Shown here: in pieces, positions 14,622 through 21,130 of the stretch
How positions within the stretch are numbered: position 1 is the stretch's first letter
Layout: the number at the start of each line of letters is the position of its first letter
Assembly (NCBI GenBank): GCA_900550685.1
Contig: URTS01000014.1
Span: forward strand, 1-21,130
Source of the DNA: an uncultured Oscillibacter sp.
GTDB lineage: Bacteria > Bacillota > Clostridia > Oscillospirales > Oscillospiraceae
Length of the DNA stretch: 21,130 nt
Reading direction: 5' to 3'
Position numbers and translations under genes: made by a program
Notes under the pieces: model-generated
What the model was told of the DNA's origin: nothing
The model's input: the letters and a program-made list of their open reading frames with translations, nothing else
The model's database searches: none

Positions 14622-15812
14622 TTACAGACCGAACAGCTCTGCCAGCTTCTCCTCCTTCAGATTGGAACCGATGACGCACAGGCGGCCGGTGTAGTCGGGA
14701 TGGCCCGCCCGGATCTCGTGCTCCTCCGGCACATAGTCAAACTCGATCCACGCGCCGTCGGTGCCGTTCACAATGCCCTTGGCCCGGAGAATGGCGCCGT
14801 AGTCGCCGGAATCCAGGGCCGTCAGGATGCGGTCGATGTCCGCCTGGGTGTAGATCTTGGGGGTCTCCTTGCCCCAGGAGGTGAACACCTCGTCGGCGTG
14901 GTGATGATGGTGATGGCAGGAGCAGTTGGGATCATCGCACTCGTCATCGTCATGGTGATGGTGTTCATGCTCATGGTCGTGATCGTGGCCGCAGCAGGCG
15001 TGGTCATGGTCGTGATGGTGCTCATGCTCCTCATGGTCGTGGTCATGATGATGCTCGTGCTCGTCGTGGTCGTCATCATCGTCATCATCGTGATGATGGT
15101 GGCAGGAGCAGTTGGGGTCGCCGCACTCCTCGCCGTCGTGATGATGGTGATGGTGCTCATGCTCGTCGGCCTCGTGCTCGGAGCGCATCTTTTCCAGCAG
15201 CTCGTCCGCCAGGGACACCTTCTCGATGGCGGCCAGGATGGCCTTGCCGTCCAGCTCGTCCCAGGGGGTAGTGATGATGGCGGCACCGGCGTTCTTCTCC
15301 TGGAGCATGGCCACGGCGGCCTCCAGCTTCTCCTGGGTCATCTTCTGGGTCCGGGAGAGAATAATGGTGCCGGCGGATTCGATCTGGTTGTTGTAGAACT
15401 CACCGAAGTTCTTCATGTAGACCTTCACCTTGGTGGCGTCGGCCACGGTGACAAAGCTGTTGAGCTGCATATCCGGCACGTCCTTCACGGTGTTTTCCAC
15501 CGCCACGATGACGTCACTGAGCTTGCCCACGCCGGAGGGCTCGATGAGGATGCGGTCGGGGTGGAACTGGGCCTCCACTTCCTTCAGGGCCTTGTTGAAA
15601 TCGCCCACCAGGGAGCAGCAGATGCAGCCTGCGGACATCTCGGAGATCTGAACGCCGGATTCCTTCAGGAAGCCGCCGTCGATGTTGATCTCACCGAATT
15701 CGTTTTCAATGAGCACCAGCTTCTCGCCCTTGTAGGCCTCCGCCAGCAGCTTTTTGATGAGGGTGGTCTTGCCGGCGCCCAGGAAGCCGGAGACAATGTC
15801 GATTTTCGTCAT
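14622..15812 (-). CDS. CobW/COG0523 GTPase with long His/Asp/Glu/Cys-rich metal-binding insert
   Basis: This 396-residue protein is a metallochaperone-type GTPase. Walker A is GFLGAGKTT at 9-17 and the COG0523 metal motif GCICC is at 62-66, followed by the PSGVG switch. The usual NKTD base motif is replaced by SRTQ. Residues about 213-305 form a striking insert of His, Asp and Glu runs with two C-x-DPNCSC motifs (230-237 and 292-299) and an ACCGHDHDH centre, before the CobW C-terminal domain. Such inserts store or deliver zinc, nickel or cobalt; which metal is not shown. The ATG at 15812 is preferred over one at 15830 because AAAAGGA lies at a normal distance. It is the first gene of a two-GTPase operon. 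Confidence 0.9.
   Translation of the reverse strand: MTKIDIVSGFLGAGKTTLIKKLLAEAYKGEKLVLIENEFGEINIDGGFLKESGVQISEMSAGCICCSLVGDFNKALKEVEAQFHPDRILIEPSGVGKLSDVIVAVENTVKDVPDMQLNSFVTVADATKVKVYMKNFGEFYNNQIESAGTIILSRTQKMTQEKLEAAVAMLQEKNAGAAIITTPWDELDGKAILAAIEKVSLADELLEKMRSEHEADEHEHHHHHHDGEECGDPNCSCHHHHDDDDDDDHDEHEHHHDHDHEEHEHHHDHDHACCGHDHDHEHEHHHHDDDECDDPNCSCHHHHHHADEVFTSWGKETPKIYTQADIDRILTALDSGDYGAILRAKGIVNGTDGAWIEFDYVPEEHEIRAGHPDYTGRLCVIGSNLKEEKLAELFGL
14898..15176 (-). repeat. His/Asp/Glu codon-repeat tract within the CobW gene
   Basis: About 280 bases are made almost entirely of CAC/CAT, GAC/GAT and GAG codons, giving a low-complexity tract in which two near-identical blocks of the C-x-DPNCSC-His type are separated by about 60 residues. 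It could vary in length between strains by slippage. It is coding DNA and not a CRISPR array. Confidence 0.75.
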
Positions 15813-15848
15813 GGTATCAGTCCTTTTCAAAAATTTTATACCACGGCT

Positions 15849-15876
15849 ATCATACCACGAAATCGCAAAAATGCAA
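15849..15876 (-). promoter_or_regulatory. Promoter of the CobW operon with direct repeats
   Basis: On the minus strand, TTGCAT (15876-15871) and TATGAT (15854-15849) are 16 bases apart with a TGG extended -10. CGTGGTAT occurs twice, 14 bases apart, covering the -10 and the region after it, which could be a regulator site. No clear Zur box was recognised. Confidence 0.5.
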
Positions 15877-15892
15877 CGCCATCACAGAAAGT

Positions 15893-17239
15893 TTACAGCT
15901 TTTGGGCCGGAAATCTTCCACATTCCGCGGCGATTTCCCCGGAAAGCAGCACCAGGCAGGCGAGATTCGGCAGGGCCATCAGGGCGTTGGACAGATCCGC
16001 CATCTGAAGCACCGTCTCCATGGGGAGCACGGCCCCCGCCCAGACCGCCAGGCCGTACAGCACCCGGCAGGGCAGCTTGGCGGCGGGCCCCAGCAGATAG
16101 CAGCTTACCGTTTCCATCTGCACGGCGCAGCCCAGCACGGAGGTAAAGGCGAACAGCCCCAAAGATACGCTGATGAGCCATCCAGCCCAGGGACCCAGCA
16201 CCGTTTCAAAGGCCCGGATGGTCAGGGCCGCGCCGGTGAGGGGAATCCCGGCGGCCTCCGCCGCCCCCAGCACCCCGGAGCAGCAGATGGTCAGACCGGT
16301 AACGGTGCAGATCACTGTGGTGTCGAAAAACACGCCGGTCATGCTGATGAGGCCCTGACGCACCGGGTCCTCCGTGTCGGCGCAGGCGGCGGTGATGGCG
16401 GCGGAGCCAAGCCCTGCCTCGTTGGAGAAAACGCCCCGGGCCACCCCCCAGCGGATGGCGCTCCGGCGGGTCACTGTGCCCAGCGCGCCGCCCAAAGCCG
16501 CCTCCGGCGCTAAGGCGCACCGGACCATCAGGGCCATGGCTTCCGGCAGGCGGTTTCCATTTCCTAAGATCACCGCCAGCCCGCCGCCGATGTACAAGAG
16601 GGCCATCACCGGCACCAGGACGGTGGCAGCATCTGCGATGCTGCGGACGCCCCCCAGCAGAATGATCAACGCCAGGACCGCCGTCGCCAGCCCCACCTGG
16701 TACCGGGGCAGGGCAAAGGCGGCGGCAAAGGTGTCCGCCAAGGCGCCGGACTGGGCCAGAGCGCCCATGGTGAAGGCCATCAGCAGGGCGAACACGGCAA
16801 ACAGCTTTCCCATCCATCTGCCCGGAGCGCCCAGCCGGGCTTCCATCACCGCCATGGGCCCGCCCCAGCGGGTGCCGTCCCGGCGGACGCGGCGGTACTT
16901 CACCGCCAGCATACACTCGGCAAATTTGGTGGCCAGCCCCAGCAGCGCCGCCAATTCCATCCATACCAGCGCTCCCGGCCCGCCGGACACCAGGGCCGCC
17001 GATACCCCCACGATGTTGCCGGTGCCTACCGTGGAGGCCAGGGCCGTCATCAGGGAGCCGAAGGGGGAAACGCCGTTTTTCCCCTTTTTCCGGGCCTCCC
17101 GCCCCAGGGACAGTCCCAGGGCGCAGCCCAGATTCCGCTGGGGAAACCCGCCGGTCCGCAGGGTGAGCCATGCCCCGGTGCCCAGGATCAGCGCCAGGGT
17201 CCCCGGTCCCCACAGGAAGGTGTTCAGCAGTTCCAGCAT
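15893..17239 (-). CDS. Sodium:alanine/glycine symporter family (AGCS) protein
   Basis: This 448-residue membrane protein belongs to the alanine-or-glycine:cation symporter family. The signature block GTGNIVGVSAALVSGGPGALVWM lies near residue 72, and the conserved SNEAGLGSA, which lies in the ion/substrate region, follows at about residue 275. About ten to eleven hydrophobic helices cover the chain. It probably imports small neutral amino acids with Na+. The start ATG has an AAAGGGGCG ribosome site. It lies between the spoVT-like fusion gene and the CobW operon, on the same strand as both. No convincing terminator separates it from the CobW promoter region. Confidence 0.9.
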   Translation of the reverse strand: MLELLNTFLWGPGTLALILGTGAWLTLRTGGFPQRNLGCALGLSLGREARKKGKNGVSPFGSLMTALASTVGTGNIVGVSAALVSGGPGALVWMELAALLGLATKFAECMLAVKYRRVRRDGTRWGGPMAVMEARLGAPGRWMGKLFAVFALLMAFTMGALAQSGALADTFAAAFALPRYQVGLATAVLALIILLGGVRSIADAATVLVPVMALLYIGGGLAVILGNGNRLPEAMALMVRCALAPEAALGGALGTVTRRSAIRWGVARGVFSNEAGLGSAAITAACADTEDPVRQGLISMTGVFFDTTVICTVTGLTICCSGVLGAAEAAGIPLTGAALTIRAFETVLGPWAGWLISVSLGLFAFTSVLGCAVQMETVSCYLLGPAAKLPCRVLYGLAVWAGAVLPMETVLQMADLSNALMALPNLACLVLLSGEIAAECGRFPAQKL

Positions 17240-17296
17240 GCGATCCGCCCCTTTCGGGACAGTCTATGCGGAAAGGCGGCCGTCAAGACGCAGAAC

Positions 17297-17324
17297 GCTC
17301 CCCCATCCATGCGGACAGGGGAGC
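17297..17324 (-). terminator. Weak hairpin after the spoVT end
   Basis: On the minus strand, GCTCCCC and GGGGAGC pair around a 14-base loop, 10 bases after the stop codon, followed only by GTTCTG. It may be a weak terminator of spoVT. Confidence 0.35.
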
Positions 17325-17333
17325 TATGCGCCC

Positions 17334-17786
17334 TCAGTTTTCCATATGGCGGCCCAGAAAGGCCGCGATGGTCTGGGCCAGCTTGTACTCCGCGTCTCCG
17401 GCGGTGTTCTGGCCGTCGCCGCTGATGAACAGCACCAGCCCCAGCAGGTCCCCCTCGGAGAGGATGGGGGCCGCCACCACGGCGGTGAGCTTGTCGCTGC
17501 TGTCGGATACCAGGATCTGGGGACCGTCCCCCTCATACTGGTAGATGCGGCGGTTTTCCATGACCTGCTCCAGCTGGGCGGAGATCCGCTTGCCCAGCAG
17601 GTCCCGCTTGGCCCCGCCGGCCACGGCGATGATGCTGTCCCGGTCCGTCACGGCGCAGATGGCGCCGGTGGACCGGCTCATGGTCTCGCACAGCTGCGCC
17701 GCGAAATCCTCCAACCCGCCCATCAGGGAATACTTCTTGAAAATGACCTCGCCGTCCCGACTGGTGTAAATCTCCAAGGGGTCGCC
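17334..17786 (-). pseudogene. spoVT: spoVT 3' part (about codon 31 to stop), separated from its 5' end by a mobile element
   Basis: The 150 residues from GDPLEIYT to FLGRHMEN match SpoVT, including KKYS, the AVTDRDSIIAVAGGAKRDLLGKRI block and the end LAQTIAAFLGRHME. Bacillus SpoVT is 178 residues and places the same G at residue 31, so roughly 30 codons, including most of the AbrB DNA-binding segment and the start, are missing here. SpoVT is a forespore regulator of the sigma-G regulon and of spore quality in Bacillus. The reading frame is intact, so it is interrupted, not decayed. If the element excises, the gene would be restored. In the integrated state it is only translated as the tail of the recombinase. 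Confidence 0.85.
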
Positions 17787-19526
17787 GTTGCTGATAACAT
17801 TGGCACGAAAGACCTTGTCCGGACGCATTTTTGCGCTTTGGACGATGGTAATGGTTGAGATATCTCCCGTGCCGTCAGGAAAATTTACGGTGCCCCCCTG
17901 ACGGGCCATGGCGGCAACGAAGTCCTCCTCATGCGGCAGCTCTCCGCAGCGGAGCAGACAGTCAATGTCGGCTTTCAGCCGAATTTCCAGATGATCCTCG
18001 TAGACCTTAATTTTCTCAATGATAAGCTGTAGATCCTTGCGGTCAAGATGTTCCTTGCTCAGCAGGTCATCAAAGACCTCCATGGCGGTTTTCGCCGCAC
18101 GGTTCACTTGGATAATGGTATTGCGTTTGTCCGCCGCCATTTGAAGCTGATTTTGCAAGCCGTTGATGCGCTGGATCAGGTCATGCTCCAGCTCGTCATA
18201 GGTCTCCTCCAAAACGGCCTCCTGCTCCGGGTGCCGCGCCATATCCCGGATACGCTGGCGCTTGGTGGCTTTCAGTTCCTCCTGTGCGTCCAGCAGCAGG
18301 GTTTCCAGATTCTCCGCAGTACGTTCCGTTTCACTTATGTCCTCCTGCTCGTGGGCAAGGTCGGCGTTGAGACGCTCCAGCATATTTGCGGAGTTGTCCT
18401 TGACCTTTTTGAGATACAGCTTCATCAACTCATCCAGCTTGTCCACCCGGATGTGGTGGCTGGTGCAGCCGGACAGTCCCCGGCGGTGATAGGTGCCGCA
18501 GGTGTAGGCAGGGCGCAGATCCCGGCGGCTCATAGCAAACATGGGACTGCCGCAGTCACCGCACTCCAAAAAGCCGGAGTACACATTGTCATTGATTTTC
18601 TTCCCGCGGTAGTGGTTGGTAGAGCGCTGTTCCCGCAGGGCGCGAACGGTGGCAAAGGTGCGGTAGTCGATGATGGCCTGATGGTGGTGTTCAATAACAA
18701 TGTGTTCCAACTCATCCCGCTTGACATCCTTACCGTTGATTTTGGCACGGGTGTACTTGCCCTGCCGGAGCGTGCCGATGTAAAAATCATTGTCCAGAAT
18801 ACCCTGCACCGTGACAATAGCCCAGTCCTTTTTCGCCGTGCGGCGGGATTCCTCCCCCTCCGCCTCTTTGCGAAGCTGCTCTGACATCCGAGGGGTGGGC
18901 ACACCAGTATCTGTCAGGTGGTTGGCGATTTTCTTATATCCCCAGCCGTCCAGATAGAGCCGGAAGATTTCCCGCACGATCTCCGCCTCCGTGGGGACGA
19001 TCTCAAACTGCTTTTGTTTGTTGAGAATGTAGCCATAGGGCGCGGCGCAAAGCCACGCGCCGTCTGCCTGACGGCGACGGATGACGGACTTTACCTTCTT
19101 GCTGGTGTCCGTCACCGGCATTTCGTTGATAAGAAACTGAAATTGAATTTTCAGCCAGTCATCGTCGTTTGGGAAGTCAATGTTGTCTCCGATGGAGATG
19201 ATACGCACGCCGGCGTCCCGCAGGTCTTCCAACTCCACCAGCCCGCGGGAATTGCGGCGGGAGAAACGGGAAAAGTCTTTGACAATAAGAATGTCGTACT
19301 TGTGGCTCATCAGCCCTCGCCGCATTTCCTGATAACCCTCCCGCTGCTCGAAGGTATAGCCGGAGCGGTCACGATCCTCGTAGAAGGTCAGCGTGCTGTC
19401 GGGGAAGCGGTGCTTCACGAAATCTTCGATGATAGCCTTTTGGTTTTCGATAGACACATTGTCGCGATCCAGTTCCTCGTCCACCGAAATGCGTGCGTAG
19501 CCCGCGATGGCAAAGCGTTCGATCAT
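17334..19526 (-). CDS. Large serine recombinase fused in frame to the C-terminal part of SpoVT
   Basis: This 730-residue protein has two parts. Residues 1-580 are a full large serine recombinase: resolvase domain with GYARIS (catalytic Ser14) and SIENQ, the E-helix joining to DGAWLCAAPYGY in the recombinase domain, a zinc ribbon with Cys322, Cys325, Cys343 and Cys354, and a coiled coil at about 381-478. Residues 581-730, starting GDPLEIYTSRDGEV, are SpoVT from about codon 31 to its natural end, with the GAF domain complete. No frameshift or stop lies between the parts. The recombinase half looks less GC-rich than the host genes, and the start has AAAGGTGA and overlaps the RhuM stop (ATGA). 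It probably integrates and excises the element, with the attachment site inside the gene. Confidence 0.88.
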   Translation of the reverse strand: MIERFAIAGYARISVDEELDRDNVSIENQKAIIEDFVKHRFPDSTLTFYEDRDRSGYTFEQREGYQEMRRGLMSHKYDILIVKDFSRFSRRNSRGLVELEDLRDAGVRIISIGDNIDFPNDDDWLKIQFQFLINEMPVTDTSKKVKSVIRRRQADGAWLCAAPYGYILNKQKQFEIVPTEAEIVREIFRLYLDGWGYKKIANHLTDTGVPTPRMSEQLRKEAEGEESRRTAKKDWAIVTVQGILDNDFYIGTLRQGKYTRAKINGKDVKRDELEHIVIEHHHQAIIDYRTFATVRALREQRSTNHYRGKKINDNVYSGFLECGDCGSPMFAMSRRDLRPAYTCGTYHRRGLSGCTSHHIRVDKLDELMKLYLKKVKDNSANMLERLNADLAHEQEDISETERTAENLETLLLDAQEELKATKRQRIRDMARHPEQEAVLEETYDELEHDLIQRINGLQNQLQMAADKRNTIIQVNRAAKTAMEVFDDLLSKEHLDRKDLQLIIEKIKVYEDHLEIRLKADIDCLLRCGELPHEEDFVAAMARQGGTVNFPDGTGDISTITIVQSAKMRPDKVFRANVISNGDPLEIYTSRDGEVIFKKYSLMGGLEDFAAQLCETMSRSTGAICAVTDRDSIIAVAGGAKRDLLGKRISAQLEQVMENRRIYQYEGDGPQILVSDSSDKLTAVVAAPILSEGDLLGLVLFISGDGQNTAGDAEYKLAQTIAAFLGRHMEN
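17760..17800 (-). other. Candidate attachment site (junction of element and spoVT)
   Basis: The homology changes from recombinase to SpoVT at codons for N-G-D-P-L-E (about 17789-17772). A serine integrase crosses over within a short identical core, so one chromosome-element boundary should lie in this interval. The exact core dinucleotide cannot be set without the other end of the element or an uninterrupted spoVT. Confidence 0.6.
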
Positions 19527-20545
19527 AGCTTGTCACCTTTCAGATATGCAGCGATCTGCCGGTCAAATTCAGAGATGTAGTCGGCATCCTGCTTTTTGCG
19601 GAATTCCTCGTAAATAGTACCTACTTTTTTCACTGCCGCCTCGTGGGAGATGCGGCCCTTGCCCTCCAGCACCTTGCGGCGGTTGTTGGTGAGGAACCGG
19701 TCTGTCTCCTCCAGCCAGTCCTGCATACTCATGAGTTGCTCGTCCTCCGCCATCAACTCGGCGTAATCGATGAACATGGTCACAAGACGATTCAAGCGGC
19801 TCAATTCTTTTTCGTTTAAGTAGTTCTTGGCCACCAGCGTGTCGCTTTTCAGAATTTTTCCGTCCGGCGCGCCCTTCCAGTTAGTCAGACCCATGGTGGG
19901 ACTGTCCAGGGTAGCTCGTTCGGAAATCAGTTCCGCCGCTGTCTTACCGGTGACAGCAAAGTGGAGCTTGTTCTGCACGAAGGCGTAGAACGCTTTCGTG
20001 GTCTCGCTGTTTTTATCATAGTCGTAGCTGCACTGCTCAAACACATCGGCAATTTTCTGGTAAGCCCGGCGCTCGCTGGCCCGGATCTCCCGGATGCGTT
20101 CCAGCAGTTCATCAAAGTAATCTTTGCCAAATAGACGGCCGTTCTTCATCAGTTCATCGTTGAGGACAAAGCCCTTCTGGATGTACTCTTTCAGGGTCTT
20201 GGTGGCCCATTGGCGGAAATGGGTGGCCTTTTTGGAGTTGACCCGGTAGCCTACGGCGATGATGGCGTCGAGATCGTAATGGTCAATGCTGCGCCGCACT
20301 TCGCGGCTGCCCTCCTTGCGAACTACCGAGAATTTCTCGGTAGTTGCCGCCTGCTCCAATTCACCGTCCGCATAGATGTTTTTCAAGTGCAGGGAGATGT
20401 TGTCAGCGGAGCAGTCGAATAATTCTGCCATGCCGCTCTGTGTCAGCCAAAAGGTTTCGTCCTTGAACACCACGCTGACGAACTGCTTGTCAGTACCGTT
20501 GTCGTACAGTAGAATTTCGCCGTGTTGTGGAAGGAGTCCACTCAT
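19523..20545 (-). CDS. RhuM family protein
   Basis: This 340-residue protein belongs to the RhuM (COG3943) family named after a Salmonella pathogenicity-island gene. Motifs are ETFWLTQSGMAELFDCS at the N-terminus, NISLHLKNIY, then RSIDHYDLDAIIAVGYRVNS and FRQWATKTLKEYIQKGF, which are the family hallmarks and suggest a winged-helix or BRO-like DNA-binding fold, and a helical C-terminal half. The biochemical role of the family is unknown; members sit on mobile elements near restriction or recombination genes. An alternative GTG start at 20551 exists; ATG 20545 is preferred. Its stop overlaps the recombinase start by four bases, so the two are translated together, which is suggestive of a control function for integration or excision. 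Confidence 0.88.
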   Translation of the reverse strand: MSGLLPQHGEILLYDNGTDKQFVSVVFKDETFWLTQSGMAELFDCSADNISLHLKNIYADGELEQAATTEKFSVVRKEGSREVRRSIDHYDLDAIIAVGYRVNSKKATHFRQWATKTLKEYIQKGFVLNDELMKNGRLFGKDYFDELLERIREIRASERRAYQKIADVFEQCSYDYDKNSETTKAFYAFVQNKLHFAVTGKTAAELISERATLDSPTMGLTNWKGAPDGKILKSDTLVAKNYLNEKELSRLNRLVTMFIDYAELMAEDEQLMSMQDWLEETDRFLTNNRRKVLEGKGRISHEAAVKKVGTIYEEFRKKQDADYISEFDRQIAAYLKGDKL

Positions 20546-20603
20546 AGGCACACCGCCTTTCTATCAAGATTGTTCTGGCTGTTGATTTGACTTTGCAGAT
20601 AAT

Positions 20604-20632
20604 ATTGTATCACTGTTTTTTTATAAAAGCAA
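20604..20632 (-). promoter_or_regulatory. Promoter of the RhuM-recombinase operon
   Basis: On the minus strand, TTGCTT (20632-20627) and TACAAT (20609-20604) are 17 bases apart. The leader to the ATG is about 50 bases. The recombinase therefore has a promoter inside the element. Confidence 0.6.
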
Positions 20633-20665
20633 CCGCAAATCGCATTTCGTTTCATCGGTTTGACT

Positions 20666-20704
20666 AAGCGGCATCGGTCAGTACCGATACCGCTTGCGCT
20701 TTTT
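20666..20704. other. Hairpin between the 84-residue gene and the RhuM promoter
   Basis: AAGCGG-C-ATCGGT and ACCGAT-A-CCGCTT pair with one mismatch around a CAGT loop. On the minus strand it lies 7 bases after a stop codon, as a terminator would, but the T-run (CTTTTT) is on the plus-strand side. It may be a bidirectional terminator or an element regulatory site. Confidence 0.45.
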
Positions 20705-20957
20705 ATTCCATCACCGGTGCCTGCTGTTTCGCTTCCAGCTCTGCCGCACGGTTTCGATTGTAGAGCAGGAGCTGATGGGTCTGCTCATACAGATCTTCCG
20801 TGCCGGACTGAAAGACTGCTACGGTGTATTTTTTGCCGTTGTATTCCTGATAGATTGGACGGAGCTGTTCACGCAAAGCGGCATCTGCCTGTTCCGAATG
20901 GCTGAGCCATATCTCTACGATCTTACGGTCATCATGGACATTGATTTCCAAACGCAT
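20703..20957 (-). CDS. Conserved small protein of mobile elements
   Basis: This 84-residue protein begins MRLEINVHDDRKIVEIWLS and contains YTVAVFQSGTEDLYEQTHQLLLYN, a pattern that resembles small proteins of clostridial conjugative and mobilisable elements; no function is assigned. It looks like one compact alpha/beta domain with a charged C-terminal helix. The start ATG at 20957 is chosen over GTG at 20960 because AAAAGGAG is closer to normal spacing and because the stop of the upstream 20-codon frame overlaps it (TGATG). Its placement upstream of RhuM on the same strand, with a hairpin and a new promoter between, suggests a separate upstream transcript. Confidence 0.65.
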   Translation of the reverse strand: MRLEINVHDDRKIVEIWLSHSEQADAALREQLRPIYQEYNGKKYTVAVFQSGTEDLYEQTHQLLLYNRNRAAELEAKQQAPVME

Positions 20958-21019
20958 CACGCTCCTTTTCCAATAGTTTCCTCTGCTTTCAAGACTTTAT
21001 ACCCGATGTCTGCCGTCAT
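20957..21019 (-). CDS. Very small overlapping frame (20 residues)
   Basis: The frame MTADIGYKVLKAEETIGKGA starts at 21019, overlapping the stop of the upstream gene (CTATGA), and ends in TGATG overlapping the next start. GGGAGGA lies just before its ATG. It may be a real micropeptide, a coupling device that carries ribosomes to the 84-residue gene, or the trace of a frameshift that removed an N-terminal extension of that gene. No homologue is recognised by eye. Confidence 0.35.
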   Translation of the reverse strand: MTADIGYKVLKAEETIGKGA

Positions 21020-21130
21020 AGTCCTCCCATCGTTTGCTTATGCTGTTGCTTTTTCTGTTCTTCCCGCGCGGCCTGTTCATCCAATTTTTCTTTCATCGCC
21101 AGAGCTGCGCCTGCGGCGAAGCCGATCACC
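21016..21130 (-). CDS. C-terminal end of an unidentified element gene (partial)
   Basis: The last 37 codons of a gene run off the window end. The residues include VIGFAAGAALAMKEKLDEQ and a Gln/Lys-rich tail QKKQQHKQTMGGL. The hydrophobic glycine/alanine start of the visible piece followed by a charged helix could be a membrane-proximal tail. Too little is present to assign it to a family. Confidence 0.5.
   Translation of the reverse strand, partial: VIGFAAGAALAMKEKLDEQAAREEQKKQQHKQTMGGL

Larger units (their letters stand above)
17784..21130. mobile_element. Serine-recombinase element integrated in spoVT (left end, continues past window)
   Basis: From the spoVT junction to the window end all genes are of mobile-element type: serine recombinase, RhuM-family protein, and small overlapping frames typical of conjugative or mobilisable elements. 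By eye the base composition is less GC-rich than in the chromosomal part. No conjugation or phage structural gene is seen yet, so the kind of element (ICE, IME or prophage) is open. At least 3.3 kb is present. Confidence 0.75.

Noticed and set aside
14898..15176. Repeated short units suggesting a CRISPR or satellite array
   Set aside because: The repetition is codon-phased (His, Asp, Glu) inside an intact gene, with no spacers of constant length.
13266..16007. A very long plus-strand open frame opposite the two CobW genes
   Set aside because: It begins inside cinA, lies opposite two well-supported genes, and its His/Val-rich text is the complement of the His-codon tract. It is a GC-rich shadow frame.
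17334..19526. Assembly or sequencing artefact creating the recombinase-SpoVT fusion
   Set aside because: The junction is in frame, both parts are complete at their expected ends, and the position near codon 31 of spoVT is what a site-specific insertion would give. It cannot be fully excluded without reads.
1..21130. tRNA or rRNA gene, or an insertion sequence with terminal repeats
   Set aside because: No cloverleaf-like or rRNA segment and no DDE transposase was found on either strand by eye.

Overview
The window looks like the chromosome of a spore-forming, GC-rich gut clostridium, most likely an Oscillospiraceae member of the Flavonifractor / Lawsonibacter / Intestinimonas type. This is inferred from GC-rich coding, AGGAGG ribosome sites, sporulation genes (spoIIP, spoVT), a paired short chromate-type transporter, DUF3842 and SLH proteins. 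No rRNA or tRNA gene and no CRISPR array was seen.

Regions. (a) 1-3.75 kb: a small glutaredoxin-like protein, a two-gene CHR transporter operon, an ECF transporter S component, and an overlapping DUF3842 / uridine-kinase-like pair. (b) 3.75-6.4 kb: an intergenic stretch with possible RNA structure, a small coiled-coil protein, endonuclease IV (nfo) and the spore-engulfment enzyme SpoIIP. (c) 6.4-8.9 kb: a membrane protein of family DUF1538, preceded by a long inverted repeat in its leader and followed by a tandem PII-like protein. (d) 9-13.6 kb: an SLH cell-surface protein with a degenerate GH18-like domain, then divergently thiI, a GNAT acetyltransferase and cinA. (e) 13.7-17.2 kb: two CobW-type GTPases, one carrying a very long His/Asp/Glu/Cys metal-binding insert, and an AGCS sodium:amino-acid symporter. 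(f) 17.3-21.1 kb: the end of an integrated mobile element.

Main finding. The minus-strand gene at 17334-19526 is a chimera. Residues 1 to about 580 are a complete large serine recombinase. Residues 581 to 730 are, in frame and without damage, SpoVT from about codon 31 to its natural end. SpoVT is the forespore regulator with an AbrB DNA-binding N-terminus and a GAF C-terminus. The simplest reading is that a serine-integrase element has inserted inside spoVT near codon 30, with its recombinase gene at the edge and running through the attachment site into the host gene. The first ~30 codons and the promoter of spoVT are not in this window and should lie at the far end of the element, beyond 21130. 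This resembles the known sporulation intervening elements (skin in sigK, SP-beta in spsM), but in spoVT and with the recombinase itself fused to the target. Excision would restore spoVT and change the C-terminus of the recombinase at the same time. The other element genes visible are a RhuM-family protein translationally coupled to the recombinase and three small co-oriented, overlapping reading frames.

Limits: all family calls come from reading motifs by eye. The far attachment site lies outside the window, so excision is an inference.
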